A stretch of 64,000 nucleotides of DNA from Pictodentalium vernedei (GCA_031216915.1 CM062297.1:530556971-530620970), one strand, 5' to 3'; counted from the stretch's first letter, positions 9,304 to 21,918 are shown. Notes: a model not told the origin generated them from the sequence alone. Numbers and translations are program-made.

Positions 9304-11187
9304 ACTTAAAGTTACAAATCACCTTTTAAAGAAGGATTTAATGAACATCTATGACTAGTTAACACTACAAAGGAATGAAGTTATTTAATTATTTATAACT
9401 CTGCTGTCCATGCCAGATGAGTTTTTTTCTCATGTTGGGATGCTACCACAGATTTTCAGTAATGCAAAACTAGGGAGTACAAATATCAACCTAGGGACTT
9501 AACTTTAAAAAACTTGAAGGATGTTGGACACTCTAAGGATGCAGTATACAAAATATCAAAAGATTCAGATTGTATCTCAAGAAGAAGATTTTTAAAGATT
9601 ATTCCTCATATTGGACTACGTTAAAATTTGAGCTCCAATAGGGAGTACAAACATTAACAAAGGGACTTGATTTGAACAACCTTAGATCTGACTTCCCTAA
9701 GGATGCTATATGCAAAATATCAAAAGATTTTGACTGGTAGATCTGAAGAAGATTTTTAAAGATTATTCCCCATATTGCACTAAGTTAAAACTGCCCCCCC
9801 CCCCCAGGAGCCCCAAATATTAACTGAGGGACTTGCTTTGGACAAACTTGAATCTGACCCCATAAGGATACTGTATACTCAATATCAATAGATTCTGAGT
9901 AGTGAATCTGAAAAGAAAATAAAAATTCAGGCTCCAATATAGAGCCCAATTATTAACCAATCGGCTTGATTTGAGCAAACTTGATACTGACCCCTGTAAG
10001 AATTCTGTATACCATATACCTAAAGATTCTGACCAGTGTTCTGGACAAGAAGAATTTTAAAGATTATTCCTCATATTGGACTAAGTAATAATTCAGGCTC
10101 AAATAGGGAGCTCAAATATTAACCAAGAGACTTGGTTTGAACAAACTAAGATCTGACCTCCCGAAGAATGTTGTACATCAAATACCAAAAGATTCTGCCT
10201 GTTGGATCTGAAGAAGAAGATTTTTAAAGATTATTTCCCATATTGCACTGAGTTAAAATTCAGACTCCCATAGAGAGCCCAATAATTAACCGATGGACTT
10301 GAGTTGAACAAATCTGAATCCAACCCCTGTAAGGATTCGGTATACCATATATTAAAAGATCCTGACTAGTTTTCTGGGGAAGAGGAGTTTTCAAGATTAT
10401 TGCTCATATTGGACTAAGTTAAAATAAAAGCTCCAATAGGGAGCCCAAATATTAACCTAGCAACTTGGTTTGAACAAAAATAGATCTACCTCCTTGCACC
10501 AACTAAAAATTCAGGCCCCCACAGGAAGCCCAAATATTAACTGAGGGACTTGATTTGAACAATCTTGAATCTGACCCTCATAACAATGATGTGTATAACA
10601 AACATTAAAAGATTCTGACTGGTGGTTCTGAAGAAGATTTTTAAAGATTATTAAAATTCAGGCTCCTGTATTGAGCCCAAATATGAGGCAAGGGGCATAA
10701 TTTTAACATCTGACCCTCCCATGAAGAAGAAAATTTTTTTAATTTTTGCAAATATGCTGAGCATTTTTTTGATGCCCCCTACAGAACACCCTGACACAAC
10801 TGCACCATTCCATTCTACTGCTCCAAAGGATGCTTTATACCAAATAACAGTTCTCTGTTCTGTGTGGTTTGGGATATATGGGCATTTTAAAATATATCTA
10901 TTTTTAGGTCCTGGGTTTCCCACAGGAACACAGAAATTTTTTTGGCATGAATCAAGTACTTATGACTCAATACTATCACATACCAAATTTGGTTCAAATC
11001 GGACAATCGATTCTGAAAATAGAAATTTTGGGTGGGGCCAAAAATCTCGCCCCTCCCATTACAAAGGCAAATATTGCTCCACAAACTTCATTTGAACAAA
11101 GCTGATTCAACGTCTCAAAAGGAAGCTCCATACCAAATATCAAGGCATTGTACACACTGGTTCATGAGAAGCCTTTTAAAACCAGAG

Positions 11188-11935
11188 GCTCAAGTAAGCC
11201 TAAAATGCTCACCTGGCTCAAGTTGTCAAAAAGAGATAAGTGTATCAGTAAGTGATCAGAAGCAAGAGCAATTTTTTGATTTTGCTATGACACAACCAAA
11301 AGGCAACTTTTCTGGCCACTTATTTCTGCTGGTCCTAGGAAACCTTACTAGCAAGCTCTGTTTTGTGAAGTATTAAAAACAACAAACGAATTAAACCTTT
11401 TGTTTTGTTTTCAACTACTGTGGTTCTCTCTACTCACCCCCACCCCCACCAAAGAAATGAAATACTTATGAGCCAGTTATATACTACATGACAAATTTGG
11501 TTCACATCTGCCCTTTGGATCTGAAAATAGAAATTTTGAGTGTAGCCCAAATTTGGGAGCCCAAATTTTGACTTACTGAGTTTCTTTGAAAAAAGTGAAT
11601 CTGCATCACTAAAGTAAGTTCCAAACAAGAAATCTAAGCATTATTGCAAGTGGCTTATAAAAAGAAGATTTTAAAAGCATTTTAGGCTTATGGAGCATAA
11701 ACCCCACCCCAAGGGATATAGTAATTTTGGGGGTAAAAACCAGAAGAGTAAATTCCACCAGCCTGAAGATGGCAGCAGCTTCATTTGAACAAAGGAGAAA
11801 AGGTTTCCTCCAAAGATGATCTGTCCCATAAATGAATGAATTTGGCCCATTGGTTTTAAAGAATAAGAAAAATTTCAAACTAGAGAAACAGAATTTTACT
11901 GCCACTTGTAAATTCAAGTCTGTGTGAAAATGGTT
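11188..11935. repeat. Mosaic of element fragments
   Basis: Begins with CCAGAGGCTCAAGTAAGCCT...GCTCACCTGG, a family D-like 5' end (compare 38797 and 42491). From about 11455 it matches the 3' module of family A (ACTTATGAG..., CAAATTTGGTTCA, GAAAATAGAAATTTTG). It appears to be a fused, decayed remnant of two elements. Confidence 0.5.
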
Positions 11936-12049
11936 AAAGCATCAAAAATAAACAAAACAGAAAGAGAATTTAAAGAGACTTATTTTGGGGGAAAAAGTAT
12001 TTTTAAAGAAAAAAAATCAGAAAAAGGTTTTCATTAACAGTATTACATG

Positions 12050-12660
12050 AAATAAAATCTTTGGAACCCACATTGAAGTCTTGAGAGGGTTAAATTAATG
12101 ATATTCATGCAGGAATCAGATACATTTTTTCCAAGAAACCAGAAAAAACATATGTGCACAGCATTGAAAGGGTTTGATCATGGTATCAATAAAATCTTTG
12201 GAACCCACATTGCAGTCTTGAGATGGTTAAATTAAAAATATGCATACAGGAATCCGATAAATGTTTCCAAGAAACCAGAAAAAAAACATGTGCACACCAT
12301 TGAAAGGATTCAACATGAAAAAAAATCTTTGGAAAACACCCTGAAGTCATAAGAGGGTTAATTTAAAGATATTCATACAGGAATCAGATCAATTTTTTTC
12401 AAAAAAAAAAGAAAAAACATATATGTGCACAGCATTGAAAGGGTTTGATCAAGGCATCAATAAAACCTTTGGAGCCCACATTGAAGTCTGGAGAGGGTTA
12501 AATTAAAGATATTCATACAGGAATCAGATAAATGTTTCCAAGAAACCAGAGCATTGAAAGGGTTCAACACAAAATAAAACATTTGGAAAACACATTGAAG
12601 TCTTGAGAAGGTCAAATTAAAGGTATTAATACAGGAATCAGATAAAAAAAATTTCCTCAG
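12050..12660 (+). repeat. Minisatellite, about 110-139 bp units
   Basis: The marker GGAACCCACATTGAAGTC (with variants) occurs at about 12063, 12200, 12332, 12471 and 12581. Units also share ATTCATACAGGAATCAGAT and GCATTGAAAGGGTT. Spacing varies because of small deletions. It is probably the core of one of the hairpin-ended elements. Confidence 0.75.
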
Positions 12661-12699
12661 CCACTTTTGGATGTCTTGATAGGGGAGGGTTAAGCACCT

Positions 12700-13370
12700 A
12701 ACAGTTCATTCATTAACTTAAAATAATATAAGAGAACATTTGATAGGTGGCAGGAGTCTTTCCTCTCTCTTGCGGACATAAGTGATGATAACAGTAAAGT
12801 CTTTGAAGAAAGATAGTAAAGAACTTTGAACAATTTGTGTATGGAAAAAAATTACTGCAAAAATGCTGACAGTTTTCTGTTCCATGTGGTTTGGGCAATA
12901 TGGGCTTTTGAATTTTTTTCTGTTTTTAACTCCTGGGGTTGCCACGGGGTTGTGAAAAATTTTTTTTCGGACATCAATCAAATACTTAGGACCCACTTAT
13001 ACTACATGCCAAATTTGGTTGAAATTGGCCCATCAGTTATTGAAATAGAAATTTTGGGCAGAGCCCAAAATGGATATGCACCCACAGAGAGCCCAAATAT
13101 TGACCTACCAACTTCCCTTGAACAAACTTTAATCTTCTACACCAAAGAATGCTCCATACCAAATATCATGGCATTCCCTCTGGTGGTTCGTTAGAAGATT
13201 TTTAAAGATTTTTAAGCTTTTGGGGCATTAACCAGAGCCCAAATATGGCAGCTGCTTCATTTGAACAAAATAAAAAATGTATACTCCATAGATGATCTGT
13301 GCAATACAAGTTTGAATTTGGTCTAGTGGTTGTGAAGAAGCCAAAGTTGAGCTAAAAATTGTAATTTTCA
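12700..13370 (+). repeat. Family A 3' module, decayed copy
   Basis: From about 12840 the order of blocks matches 27690-28160: TTCTGTTCCATGTGGTTTGG, TTTTTAACTCCTGGGGTTGCC, CCAAATTTGGTTGAAATTGG, CTTGAACAAACTT and GCTCCATACCAAATATCA. It ends near 13370 without the microsatellite or 3' hairpin. Confidence 0.6.
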
Positions 13371-13732
13371 GTTACAATAAATTAGATGGAAATCAGACTG
13401 ATGGAAAGACTGACAAATCATTTCACCATGGCAGAGAAGGAGAGATTCACTCATATCAACCTTCACTATTGGTTTACTGATGAGGTATAAATTGGTTTGG
13501 AGGTAACTAATGAAATACAATCCTTCAATCTTGTGGTCAAATGTAATTGTGCAGGCAAGGAGTAATACAGGAAATAGTTCTGGCACAGACTATTATGCGA
13601 GGGACTACAGATCCGTGTTTCTCTGATGAATGTTATGAATATATATTCTTAAGTTAAGATTCCAAGCATGTGTTGTTTGTAATGGAAACTTAGTTAGCTA
13701 GTATGGGGTTTAGGAGACCTTTGCAGCTTTGT
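13371..13732. other. No recognisable feature
   Basis: Unassigned sequence between a decayed element and a MITE. Confidence 0.45.
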
Positions 13733-14427
13733 TTAACCCTCTGCACATTGATGTGGAAATACCAAAATTTCAATAAGCACATTTTTTCCATATGGCAACT
13801 CCAAATTTAACACAATTAGGTCTTATTTGACAGAGCTCAATGAGCTCTATGAACAGGGTCCTGTGAATATTTGAGATTCGATTCGATATCGATACCATAT
13901 GTCTGCCTTGAGACTGATCCTGAATCAGTCTCAAGATTCGATTTTTTCAAATTTCTCATACTAACTTCAATTTGTTACATTTCCAACAAAAATTGGATAC
14001 AATTGACCTCAGACAATTCATTCATGTAGGCTCAATTCATATTTAATTGAGTAATTGACGAAGGTTAATTGTTAGGTAAGTAGTGAATTTTGACTGGAAC
14101 ATTTTCCATAATTTTAGTTTTTGAAGGCTTAACTTGTCACTATTCAAGTTCTTTTGAAGGCTTAACTTGTCACCAGTCAGTCTTGTAAAGGTCATCACAG
14201 TGTACTGTAACTTTCATTTAGTGCAAAATGAAATAACTTGTCTATTAAGATTCGAGATTCAATTCAATATCAATATCAGAGACACAATTCTAATCGAAAA
14301 AAAAATGGGTGATTCGCAAATCCCTATCTGTGAAACAAGACTAATTTGGTTAAATTCCTAGTTGCATAATGAGAAAGGTTTGCAGATTCAAATTTTGATA
14401 TTTCGACTTCAGTGTGCAAAGGGTTAA
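13733..14427. mobile_element. piggyBac-like MITE, about 695 bp
   Basis: Left end TTAACCCTCTGCACATTGAT; the right end, read inverted, is TTAACCCTTTGCACACTGAA. Both are bounded by TTAA, the classic piggyBac target duplication. It holds internal inverted repeats, including CTTGAGACTGATCCTGAATC with its complement (about 13908-13936) and GACAGAGCTCAATGAGCTCT. It has no transposase frame and so is non-autonomous. Another MITE begins at the same right-hand TTAA. Confidence 0.75.
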
Positions 14428-14737
14428 CTAGATGAGTGCTACAAGCCTCTACTATGACTCTATTGAAAAGTGCTGAAAGCAACTTTTGTGGTTTTATACT
14501 CTCTGAATTTGCTAACTGTTTTCTCACCAGTAGGAAAAAATGTTTATCTGAAATTGTTTTGTTACAATTTATTGGAGAGTGCCAATAGGCACTCTCCAAT
14601 AACTTGTAACAAAACAATTATTAATGATCAATATCATGCTAATCTGAGGCTTGCCCTGCTGGTAGAAGGATGTCAATAAAAAAAAATGCCCACATTACAA
14701 ATCACCTTTGAAAAATACTTTAGCACTCTGCCAGTTA
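14424..14737 (+). mobile_element. Snapback MITE, TTAACTGGTAGAG family
   Basis: Left end TTAACTAGATGAGTGCT and right end AGCACTCTGCCAGTTA. The central palindrome 14554-14617 has arms of about 31 bases around GAGTGCC/GGCACTC. It begins at the TTAA that closes the preceding MITE. Its right end was the target of the SINE at 14738-15081, so part of the terminal repeat is duplicated at 15082-15094. Confidence 0.8.
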
Positions 14738-15081
14738 TTTATTTATTTATTGGGGGTTTACCGACACTTTCGATAGCCAGGGTCAACTCGTGTTGGACAA
14801 TTTTATGGGTGGAGGAAGCCGGAGGACCCTGAGAAAATGACTAATTGTCAGACTCTCCAATGTACTAACTCCACATACACAGGATTAGCAATGGTTGAAG
14901 AAGGTGCACCATCGACATGCAGTATGTCTCATTACACAATGCCACAGTGCCCCCACATGGGCAATTGGGATTAAGTGCTTTGCACAAGGACACAATGCAG
15001 TTACCCTTGGCAGGCATCGAACCGTACACCTTTCGGTTTGAATTTCAATACTGTAACCACAACTGAGCCACTGCGCTCTCT
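14738..15081 (-). mobile_element. tRNA-headed SINE with target duplication
   Basis: Minus-strand head with the A-box-like TGGCTCAGTTGTGGTTA and the B-box-like GGTTCGATGCC. The body matches the copies at 6773 and 26205, and it has an AAAT-type tail. The flanks ACTCTGCCAGTTA (14725-14737) and ACTCTACCAGTTA (15082-15094) are a 13-base target duplication with one mismatch, inside the MITE end. Confidence 0.85.
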
Positions 15082-15094
15082 ACTCTACCAGTTA

Positions 15095-15412
15095 ATTTGA
15101 AATAGTTAATGCTTTGATGGCAATAGTTGGAAGTTTTTTACTGCATTTAACGAAAAGTTTCATTTTCCTTTCTTGAAAAACATAAATCATGACTCCTTAC
15201 ATGGGTGTGCTTGGCAAGCTCGTTCCGATGAGGGACCATAAGGTATGTCTCAGATGGAAAATTTTTTAAAAATAAAAACGAGAAATACACCCCTTTCCCG
15301 TTCAGCCATCTGAAGGCGATTCAATTAACTGTAATGCAATCACAATATCAAGCTATAACTTTGTACACGAAAGAAAACCAAAGTTATTGCATGGAAACCA
15401 AAATCTATGAAA
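15095..15412 (+). repeat. Left flank of DIRS-1, including part of a GTGACCTTGACC-type repeat
   Basis: From about 15325 the sequence AATGCAATCACAATATCAAG...GTTATTGCATGGAAACC matches the right flank of DIRS-1 at about 22160-22230. The two flanks are therefore units of one tandem repeat that DIRS-1 interrupted. Positions 15095-15324 show nothing certain. Confidence 0.6.
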
Positions 15413-15452
15413 ATGAAAAATTTATACCAATTTTAATATTTTTAATACTTAC

Positions 15453-15652
15453 CAATGGCCCAGACTAGCTGGTGCAACCCAATTTATTACCAGGGCCAAA
15501 CACAAATATTGAATCCCCCAAACCCCCCCAAAATTTGCCAAAAAACTTAAAAACGAGAAGACCAGTATGGTCCTCCATACTTTTGCGCAATGCACAACTT
15601 GTTGTTAAGGACAACAATAGGCTACCGCCATCTTGTCATTCTTTATTGTTGT
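15453..15652. repeat. DIRS-1 left inverted terminal repeat
   Basis: Reverse-complementary to 21919-22072. Shared blocks include ACCAATGGCC(C/T)AGACTAGCTG, CCAAAAAACTTAAAAACGAG, CATACTTTTGCGCAATGC and ATAGGCTACCGCCATCTTG. The left copy has about 36 extra bases after the first block. Confidence 0.85.
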
Positions 15653-15731
15653 GCCTATTAAATGTTATTAAGAACTGTAATATAACTCAGCGGGGAGGAA
15701 GGAGTGTCTACTCCAGGGAGGGCCATCCCCA

Positions 15732-15817
15732 TCTGGGCCATTGGTAAGTATTAAAAATACTGAAATTGGTATAAATTTTTCATATTTTTCCGCTATACCA
15801 ATGGCCCAGACTAGCTG
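15732..15817. repeat. DIRS-1 internal complementary region
   Basis: The first half (TCTGGGCCATTGGTAAG... to about 15783) is the inverted complement of the left element end at 15413-15475. The second half (ATTTTTCCGCTATACCAATG...) is the inverted complement of the right end at 22050-22083. A sequence matching the junction of both ends is what the DIRS circular-intermediate model requires. It lies downstream of the recombinase, as in known DIRS elements. Confidence 0.82.
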
Positions 15818-16313
15818 AGAATAGTAATGAGAATAGTAAACAGGCAGGCGGGCCCAGTACTTGATATTCATTGCTCTTATTACAGAAAAAACAATGAAAA
15901 TATAGGTGTAACTCTATTTAAGGCCTAGCATAGCCCATTATGCTAATTTGATAAAGGAAGCCAAAATATAAAGAAGTCCAGAGAAATGAAACTCTTTATA
16001 AATCATTAAAAGTGTCCGAGTATTGTATAGTAAAGCTCGTCTTGACACATGACATATACAATAAAGCTTCACATCGAGCTACACATTAAAAGCACATAAT
16101 ACATTGAAAATTGCTTCATACCAAGCTACACATTAAAACTACCATAGCACCGACCCCAGGATACTATCACTGAAGGAGGTATGTCCATACTTTTCACTAT
16201 AAAGCCAGTTGACTATTTGGAAATACCCCCCCCCCCCCCCGTTTTGAAAGTAACTGCACTTCAAAACGAAGAGGGTAGCAGACTGGATACAGTGCTAGAG
16301 CAGAATGAAAATC
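15818..16313. other. Non-coding DIRS-1 segment with C tract
   Basis: Lies between the internal complementary region and the recombinase. It contains a run of about 15 C at about 16226-16240. No frame is supported. Confidence 0.5.
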
Positions 16314-17539
16314 CTAATTAGAATGGATGACATTCTGAGCTACCGATAACGGTCTTAAAGATCTGAGATCATCCGAAATTGATTCTAAATCTCGAAGATA
16401 AAATTTGGTAAAAGTCGTCTGTTGTGTCCAGTAAGCTGCTTGCATCAAATCCTTCAAAGAACTACTACTACTAGCATAAGCCCAAGAAGAAGCTAAAGCT
16501 CTAACTTCGTGAGCTGAAATCTTATAAGCTATTCTCTGATTCACAAACAAAGCATTATAAGCCGACCGAATAGCTAACTGAATCCATCTAGATATGGAAT
16601 GAACAGAAATATCATTTCTGTTCGGAAGAAGAGAAAGAAATAACCTCTTCCTACCTCTTCTAATAAAACTAGAACGCTCCTTATAAATCCTAAGTGCTCT
16701 TACTGGACACAACAAAGGTCTCTGACCATCTGAAGACGGTAATGCTTTAATAAGAATAGGACTAGGCCATTTGTCTGGAATCTGATTCTTAGCTAAGAAT
16801 CCCACTTTCGTAGTGGAGTAATAGAATTACCAACACTATGATAATGAGAGTCTTCAACAGACAAAGCATGAAGCTCACTAACTCTTCTAGCTGACGCAAA
16901 CGCTAAGAGAAAAAATGTTTTATAAGTAAGAAATTTAAACTCAACAGTATTTAACGGTTCAAAAGGTGCTTCCTGAAGTTTCAGAAGAACCCAAGCTAAA
17001 TTCCACTTAGGGACTAGTCGCAAGGTACGAGGTCTATTCACAGAGAAGTTCCTCATTAATTTATTTAAAGATAAATCTGACCCAATGTTTAATTTCCCTT
17101 GGTGTGCATAGGTGTCAGAAGGCATAGACCTATAGCCCTTAATAGTGACTGGCTGTAGCTTAACTTCATCAAAAAGATAAATAAAAAAGTTAGCTAATTG
17201 AGGAATAGTTGGGTTAAAAAAATCAATCAATTGTGATTCACACCAACGAACAAAAACCTTCAACTTCGCTTCATAATTTAATGAAGAGGAGGTCCTCCTA
17301 TAGTTAGAAATTGCGTCCATTGCTCGCCTGGAAAACTGTTTTCCGTGCAAGAAGGACTGCACAACGGAAAAACATGAAGGTTGAGGCCTTCCGGATTGTG
17401 ATGAAGCCGACAGAGTTTCCCCTGTGTCAGAAGATCCCGGAGAGGTGGTAACATCCGTGGAACGTCCCAAAGAAGTTCCCGGAGAAGATTTATCCACGGT
17501 CTGTGAGCCAACAGACTTGCAACCAGAAGAATCTTGCAA
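16314..17539 (-). pseudogene. DIRS-1 tyrosine recombinase, frameshifted
   Basis: A phage-integrase-like enzyme that would insert the circular DNA intermediate by site-specific recombination. The N-terminal part (16793-17539) includes a core-binding region (VQSFLHGKQFSRRAMDAISN) and the catalytic-arginine block SARRVSELHAL. A frameshift near 16800 moves the rest to another frame (16314-16805), which carries the HxxR box as SAHEVRALASSW and the nucleophile region TTFTKFYLRDL. Arginine, HxxR and tyrosine are all visible. The single frame break makes this copy non-functional unless it is a sequencing error. Confidence 0.88.
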
Positions 17540-17555
17540 GAAGACTGTTTTACCT

Positions 17556-19260
17556 TTAGCAAGATCTGTTGAATGAGGGGAGCTGGAGGGTAAGCATACC
17601 TTTATTATCCCGTTTCATGAAATTGACAGAGCGTCTACTGCATAAGCCTGAGGGTCCGGGCATGGAGACACAAACGTCTGTAACTGATTGTTCAGACTCG
17701 TGGCAAAAAGATAGATCATTGGACGTTCCCACTGGAAGCAAATCTGATTGAAGACAGATTTTTTTAACATCCATTCTGAAGGTAGCAGGCGATCCTTTCT
17801 CGATAGAGAGTCTGCTATTACATTGAGACGACCTGGAATATGACGATTCGATATCAGAATCTGATTCTCTTGAGAGAAAAGAAGAATGTTTTCGGTGAGA
17901 TTCAACAGCTGGACGGAATGAGTACCTCCCTGATTCCGAATATAGGCTACTACTGTTGAATTGTCCGACAGAATTTGAACATGTGAGTTTATTACTTGAC
18001 TGAGCCAATGATTTTGAGCTAACCAAATTGCCCTCATTTCTTTGTAGTTTATATGGGCCACAAGAAACTGACTCTCCCATAAACCGTGACACACTTGATC
18101 GCCCGGAATCAGAGAAGCACCCCAACCCTCTTGACTGGCGTCCATCATGATTATGAATGACGGCACCTGAATCTGAAGCAGTATTCCCTGGGATAACCAC
18201 TGGATATCCGCCCAAATTTGAAGATGATGTTTTACTGACTGTGTTAAAACAATCAGACTGTCCAACAACTGACATTTTACGCTCCAATTTTGTATTAGAT
18301 AAATTTGAAGTGGACAAGTGCGCAAACGACCTAGCGGAATTAACTCCGCGGCGCCGCTGCTGCAACGTCCTAACAGCCACATAAACTCCCTTGCAGTAAT
18401 GACTTGTGCGTTTATGCAGTATTTTGCGTAAAGAGAAACTAATTTTGCTCTTGCTACCGGCAAACTGACCCGATTGTTTTGAGTATCGAAACTCATTTCC
18501 AGGTGAACAAACGACCTCGTCGGCATTAAATCCGACTTGTCGACATTGATTATAAAACCTAGGCATCATAGCAGCAATAGCAGACTCTGAACATCACTTT
18601 GAAGAGCATGAAAATTTTCATACCTTTGAAGAATGTCGTCCAGATATGCCGAAGTCATCGAAGCCGAGTGCGCTCTGAAATGGCTCATCACCGCATTCAT
18701 CACCCGAGTGAACGCCCACAGAGCAAGGTTCAGGCCAAAACATTGCTCTGAACTGGTATACCTTTCCTTGAACCGCAAAATGGAGGTATTTCCGAAAAGC
18801 CGGATGAATCATGATGTGAAAATACGCGTCCTTCAAATCTATACTTGCGGCATAATTGTTTACTTGGATGCTGCCTCTAACCGATCGAATTGTCTCCATA
18901 TAAAATCTTGGAGCAAATATTAACTTGTTTATCCGAGATCGATGACCGGCCTGTACGAGCTGTCTGGCTTCGGCACAAGAAAAAGATGACTGTAGAATCC
19001 CTTTGATTTGGGATTCTCTACGACCTCTACTGCCTTCTTTTGTAGGAGAGAGTCTACTGCTGAAATCAAAGCCTCTCTCTGTTATATTTTGTACAAGGCT
19101 CACAAAACGCGGAAGCCACGTTAATGGAGGTTTTTTCCGAAACGAAAGACGCAGACCATTTTTCACAACGTCTCGAACCCAAAAATCCGGACTTATTTTG
19201 TTCCAGTTGCTTAGGAATTTTGAAAGCCTTCTGCCAACTGGAGAACAGTAGAGGTCGAAA
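17556..19260 (-). pseudogene. DIRS-1 reverse transcriptase / RNase H, several frame breaks
   Basis: On the minus strand, 18618-19166 carries the palm motif IDLKDAYFHIMIHP. The catalytic YLDDI lies in a second frame (18566-18778, codons near 18633-18651). RNase H occupies a third stretch (17615-18526) with DASQEGWGA (near 18130), the SDNSTVVAYIRNQGG block and RHIPGRLNVIADSLSR. The stretch around 18960-19090 reads as reverse transcriptase only in a frame other than the one flanking it. At least three frame changes are needed to join the domains, so this is a decayed polymerase. The minus-strand frame at 17556-18569 is a shadow of the RNase H frame. Confidence 0.85.
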
Positions 19261-19639
19261 TCATCATTTGTAGGACTTATGAGGCTTATACGAGGAGAAA
19301 CCTCGTGAAGCTCTCACACCCCTCTGTGATGTCGGAGTGGGGTTATGCATTTCGTTATTATCTGACTGCACCATCCCCTTTTTGAAATCGCTCCCCTGTT
19401 TCGAGCCACCATGCCCACGATTAGCTTTAGAAGCCTCTCTTGGAGAAAAATTTACCTCTCCGAGGAGGACGACTTGTGGAAGGCTGAGGTAGCGAAGCTG
19501 AGCGCAACAAAAGCTGACTTGTAGCTTTCTTAGAAGCATCTTCAAATACAGCTTTTAGCTTATCATTGAATAATGAAGAGCCTGAAACGAGAGCAGCCCT
19601 TAGAGAGCTCTTAACACTGTCATCAATAAATGACGTAGA

Positions 19640-21332
19640 TTAAAGGGCAGCATCGCGCCTGACCAACTCTAAATTCGCTACTGAAAGAGCAGAGTGGGAT
19701 GTTGTATACATGATGGCGCGAGAGAGCACTCTCAAAGGAGATAACAACTCCTGTAAGCTCTCAGATTCCAGATTGATGGCCAATGCCCTACAAATATGAT
19801 CTGCATAAGACATAGCATCCAAAATACTTCTGCTAGATTCAATGCAAGTATCTATAACATAAGAACTGATGCTACACGATGACGGAAGAGACATACCTAA
19901 GTCCCTAGCTCTGTCATCCAATCGCAGAGAAGCTCTTGGAATCTTATTCTCGCCTACCGTATTTAAGAAGGTATTGCCTCTAAACGGTAGGTCAAGCTTC
20001 CTTTCCGAAAGGAAAGAACTTTTTCTAGCCTGAGGCAGGTCAGCAATAGCCTCGTCACAACAATCAAACGCATCTAACGCTTGCACTGATTGAGACGGAT
20101 ACAGAAGGATACTTTCCATTGACTTAATGACCCCCCTGTCTAAAGAAGACAGGCGCTTGGCTCTAGAAGGCGCAGAACTCTGACCAGAAGGAATTAATTC
20201 AGGTGAAAAATCCTGCAGGAACCACATAGTTTCCATATGCTGCTCAGCCAAAGATGTAGTGTCAGTCTCGTCTTCATCAAACTCCCTAACACTACCAGCT
20301 AGAGGTTCCTGGTCTGGTCTATTATCGGCATACTGATTATTTGAGGAAACACTTCTTTCTGCCGATCCAGGACCGTCCGAATCATCCAAAGCGGAGATCG
20401 ATGACGGCCGAATATTATGCTGCTGGGAGTCTGCAATTATCTGGGCAATTTGCTCCAGCAATTCCGTATTCGAGGCTATGTTCACCCCCGTTCTACGCCT
20501 TTTTGGCTCCGGAAGGTGATCTGACACAGCGCCCTGTGTCCGTCTTTTTGAAAAAGACGTTTGCCTCGAAATGCTAGCCTTAGACAGAGCCGGATCCTGG
20601 CTCTGACTCTCTACCTCTGGATCTTGCCGGCTAGCATGCGGTCTACTGTGCTGAGTCCTGGAAACGGACGAAAAGGCTCTTATATCAAAATTACTGCCAG
20701 CCGCACTGGCAGAGAAAGGTACATCAGAAACAACTGGCTCCGAAGCATTTTCTACCGTACTACCAGCGGAACTGGCAACAAAAGTCGAATCTTTCTGTTT
20801 TGTCCTCAAAACAGAAGAATGCTTCGCTACTGATGCACCTTTGAATTTGACTGGCCTCTTCCCCTTACGTGCCGTCGTCTGAACAGAGGACTGTCTTCCA
20901 TCCTCCATATCCTGGGCCGCTACGGATTTTCCCGGTACTGAAGCACTAATTAAAGGCTCCATTACACCGGTCCAGCTAGTTGACCGTCTACTTGCCCGAG
21001 GTACCAAGTATTCTGCGATACCTCGTAAGTCAACATGCTCTGTATCTGAAGACGACGGCAGCACAGAACTTGAATGTTATACCATTACCAATATCATGTT
21101 CTTGTTCCTCTGAAATGGAAACTAAATTTTGATTAGTTACCTTAGGCGAAAGCACCGAAATCAGTGCTTCTCCAACACAAACATAAGTTGAGAGGGAATT
21201 CCATCGCTTGGAATCCCAAGAACAGCAAGTTGCACAGGTAACATCTTTCGAGCAACGAGTGCAAGTTAAACATGAAGAATGAGAATCAAGAGAGGACTTC
21301 TTCCTCTTACATTTCGAACATGAGGACTTCAT
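19640..21332 (-). pseudogene. DIRS-1 gag-like protein, frameshifted
   Basis: The N-terminal segment starts with ATG at 21330-21332 and encodes a cysteine-rich cluster (CSKCKRKK... then CLTCTRCSKDVTCATCC) that could bind zinc. That frame closes at 21030. The main body (19640-21064, 474 codons) is in another frame and is rich in Ser/Pro. Its C-terminal region (DAMSYADHICRALAINLES, SPLRVLSRAIM) resembles the same region of the second DIRS element (LSDHVVSALAAYL, APLRVLSKALM). An in-frame stop at 19640 interrupts sequence that continues to resemble gag. It would package element RNA. Identification rests on position and on the match between the two elements. Confidence 0.72.
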
Positions 21333-21918
21333 AATACACACACACCCGAGGCAAAAATTTAAACTGAATAGGAGCCGGTAACCAAGTCCAAAACAGGCAC
21401 AACAAAGGCCCAGGTCAGACAACCGGTATCCGAAGAATACCCTTAACAATAGAGAAACTTCTCAGAAGATTCCCCACGGAGAAGGGTAATGGCAAACAGA
21501 CACGTCTGACTAAGTCAAAAATAACCGGTACGCGACAAAGGGGGTACGAATAATCCACATTCCGTAAATTATGTAAGATTTTTAAGAAGAATTTTAATTA
21601 ATAACAAATTCGCAAACAGCAATTAGTTCTTAAAAATCTAATGAGAGGATTCAAGGGGAAAAAGGTGAACACTGAACACACCCATATGATAAACAAAGAA
21701 TGAACAAATCAGGTGCATATCCCGAAAACGGGAAGAACAAAAAATATTATTTAATTTCAATAAAGTTATAGCCCTGATGTTCAAAAACTCAATGTCTATA
21801 TTCAGCTACATTCTTCTGCAATTATTCCACCATTCCACTTCAAAATCGTGTCTGGCTACATTATACTTTAGGATTTTATAGCACAAAAGTCAGGATACGT
21901 GTTGATCTGACAAGGGCC

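Larger units (their letters stand above)
7879..11187 (+). mobile_element. Family A hairpin-ended (pearl-like) element, with nested insertions
   Basis: Starts with ACAAGATGCCCCCGTGGGGC, a short hairpin, followed by CTGAGGCACTCACCTGA, as in the element starting at 26132. It is interrupted by a MITE and two other elements (7927-9330) and resumes with TTTAAAGAAGGATTTAA. The core, about 9480-10680, is a decayed tandem array of units containing GAGCCCAAATATTAACC, AACAAACTTGAATCTGACC and GATTCTGACTGGTGGATCTG. A conserved 3' module follows (10690-11187), also present at 24480-24970, 27650-28160 and 63430-63930. The expected 3' hairpin is missing, so it is truncated where another repeat begins. No protein is encoded. 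Confidence 0.75.

Noticed and set aside
17556..18569. A 337-codon frame on the minus strand overlapping the DIRS-1 polymerase
   Set aside because: It overlaps the frame with clear RNase H motifs (17615-18526) and itself has none; the same applies to 46164-47447 in DIRS-2.
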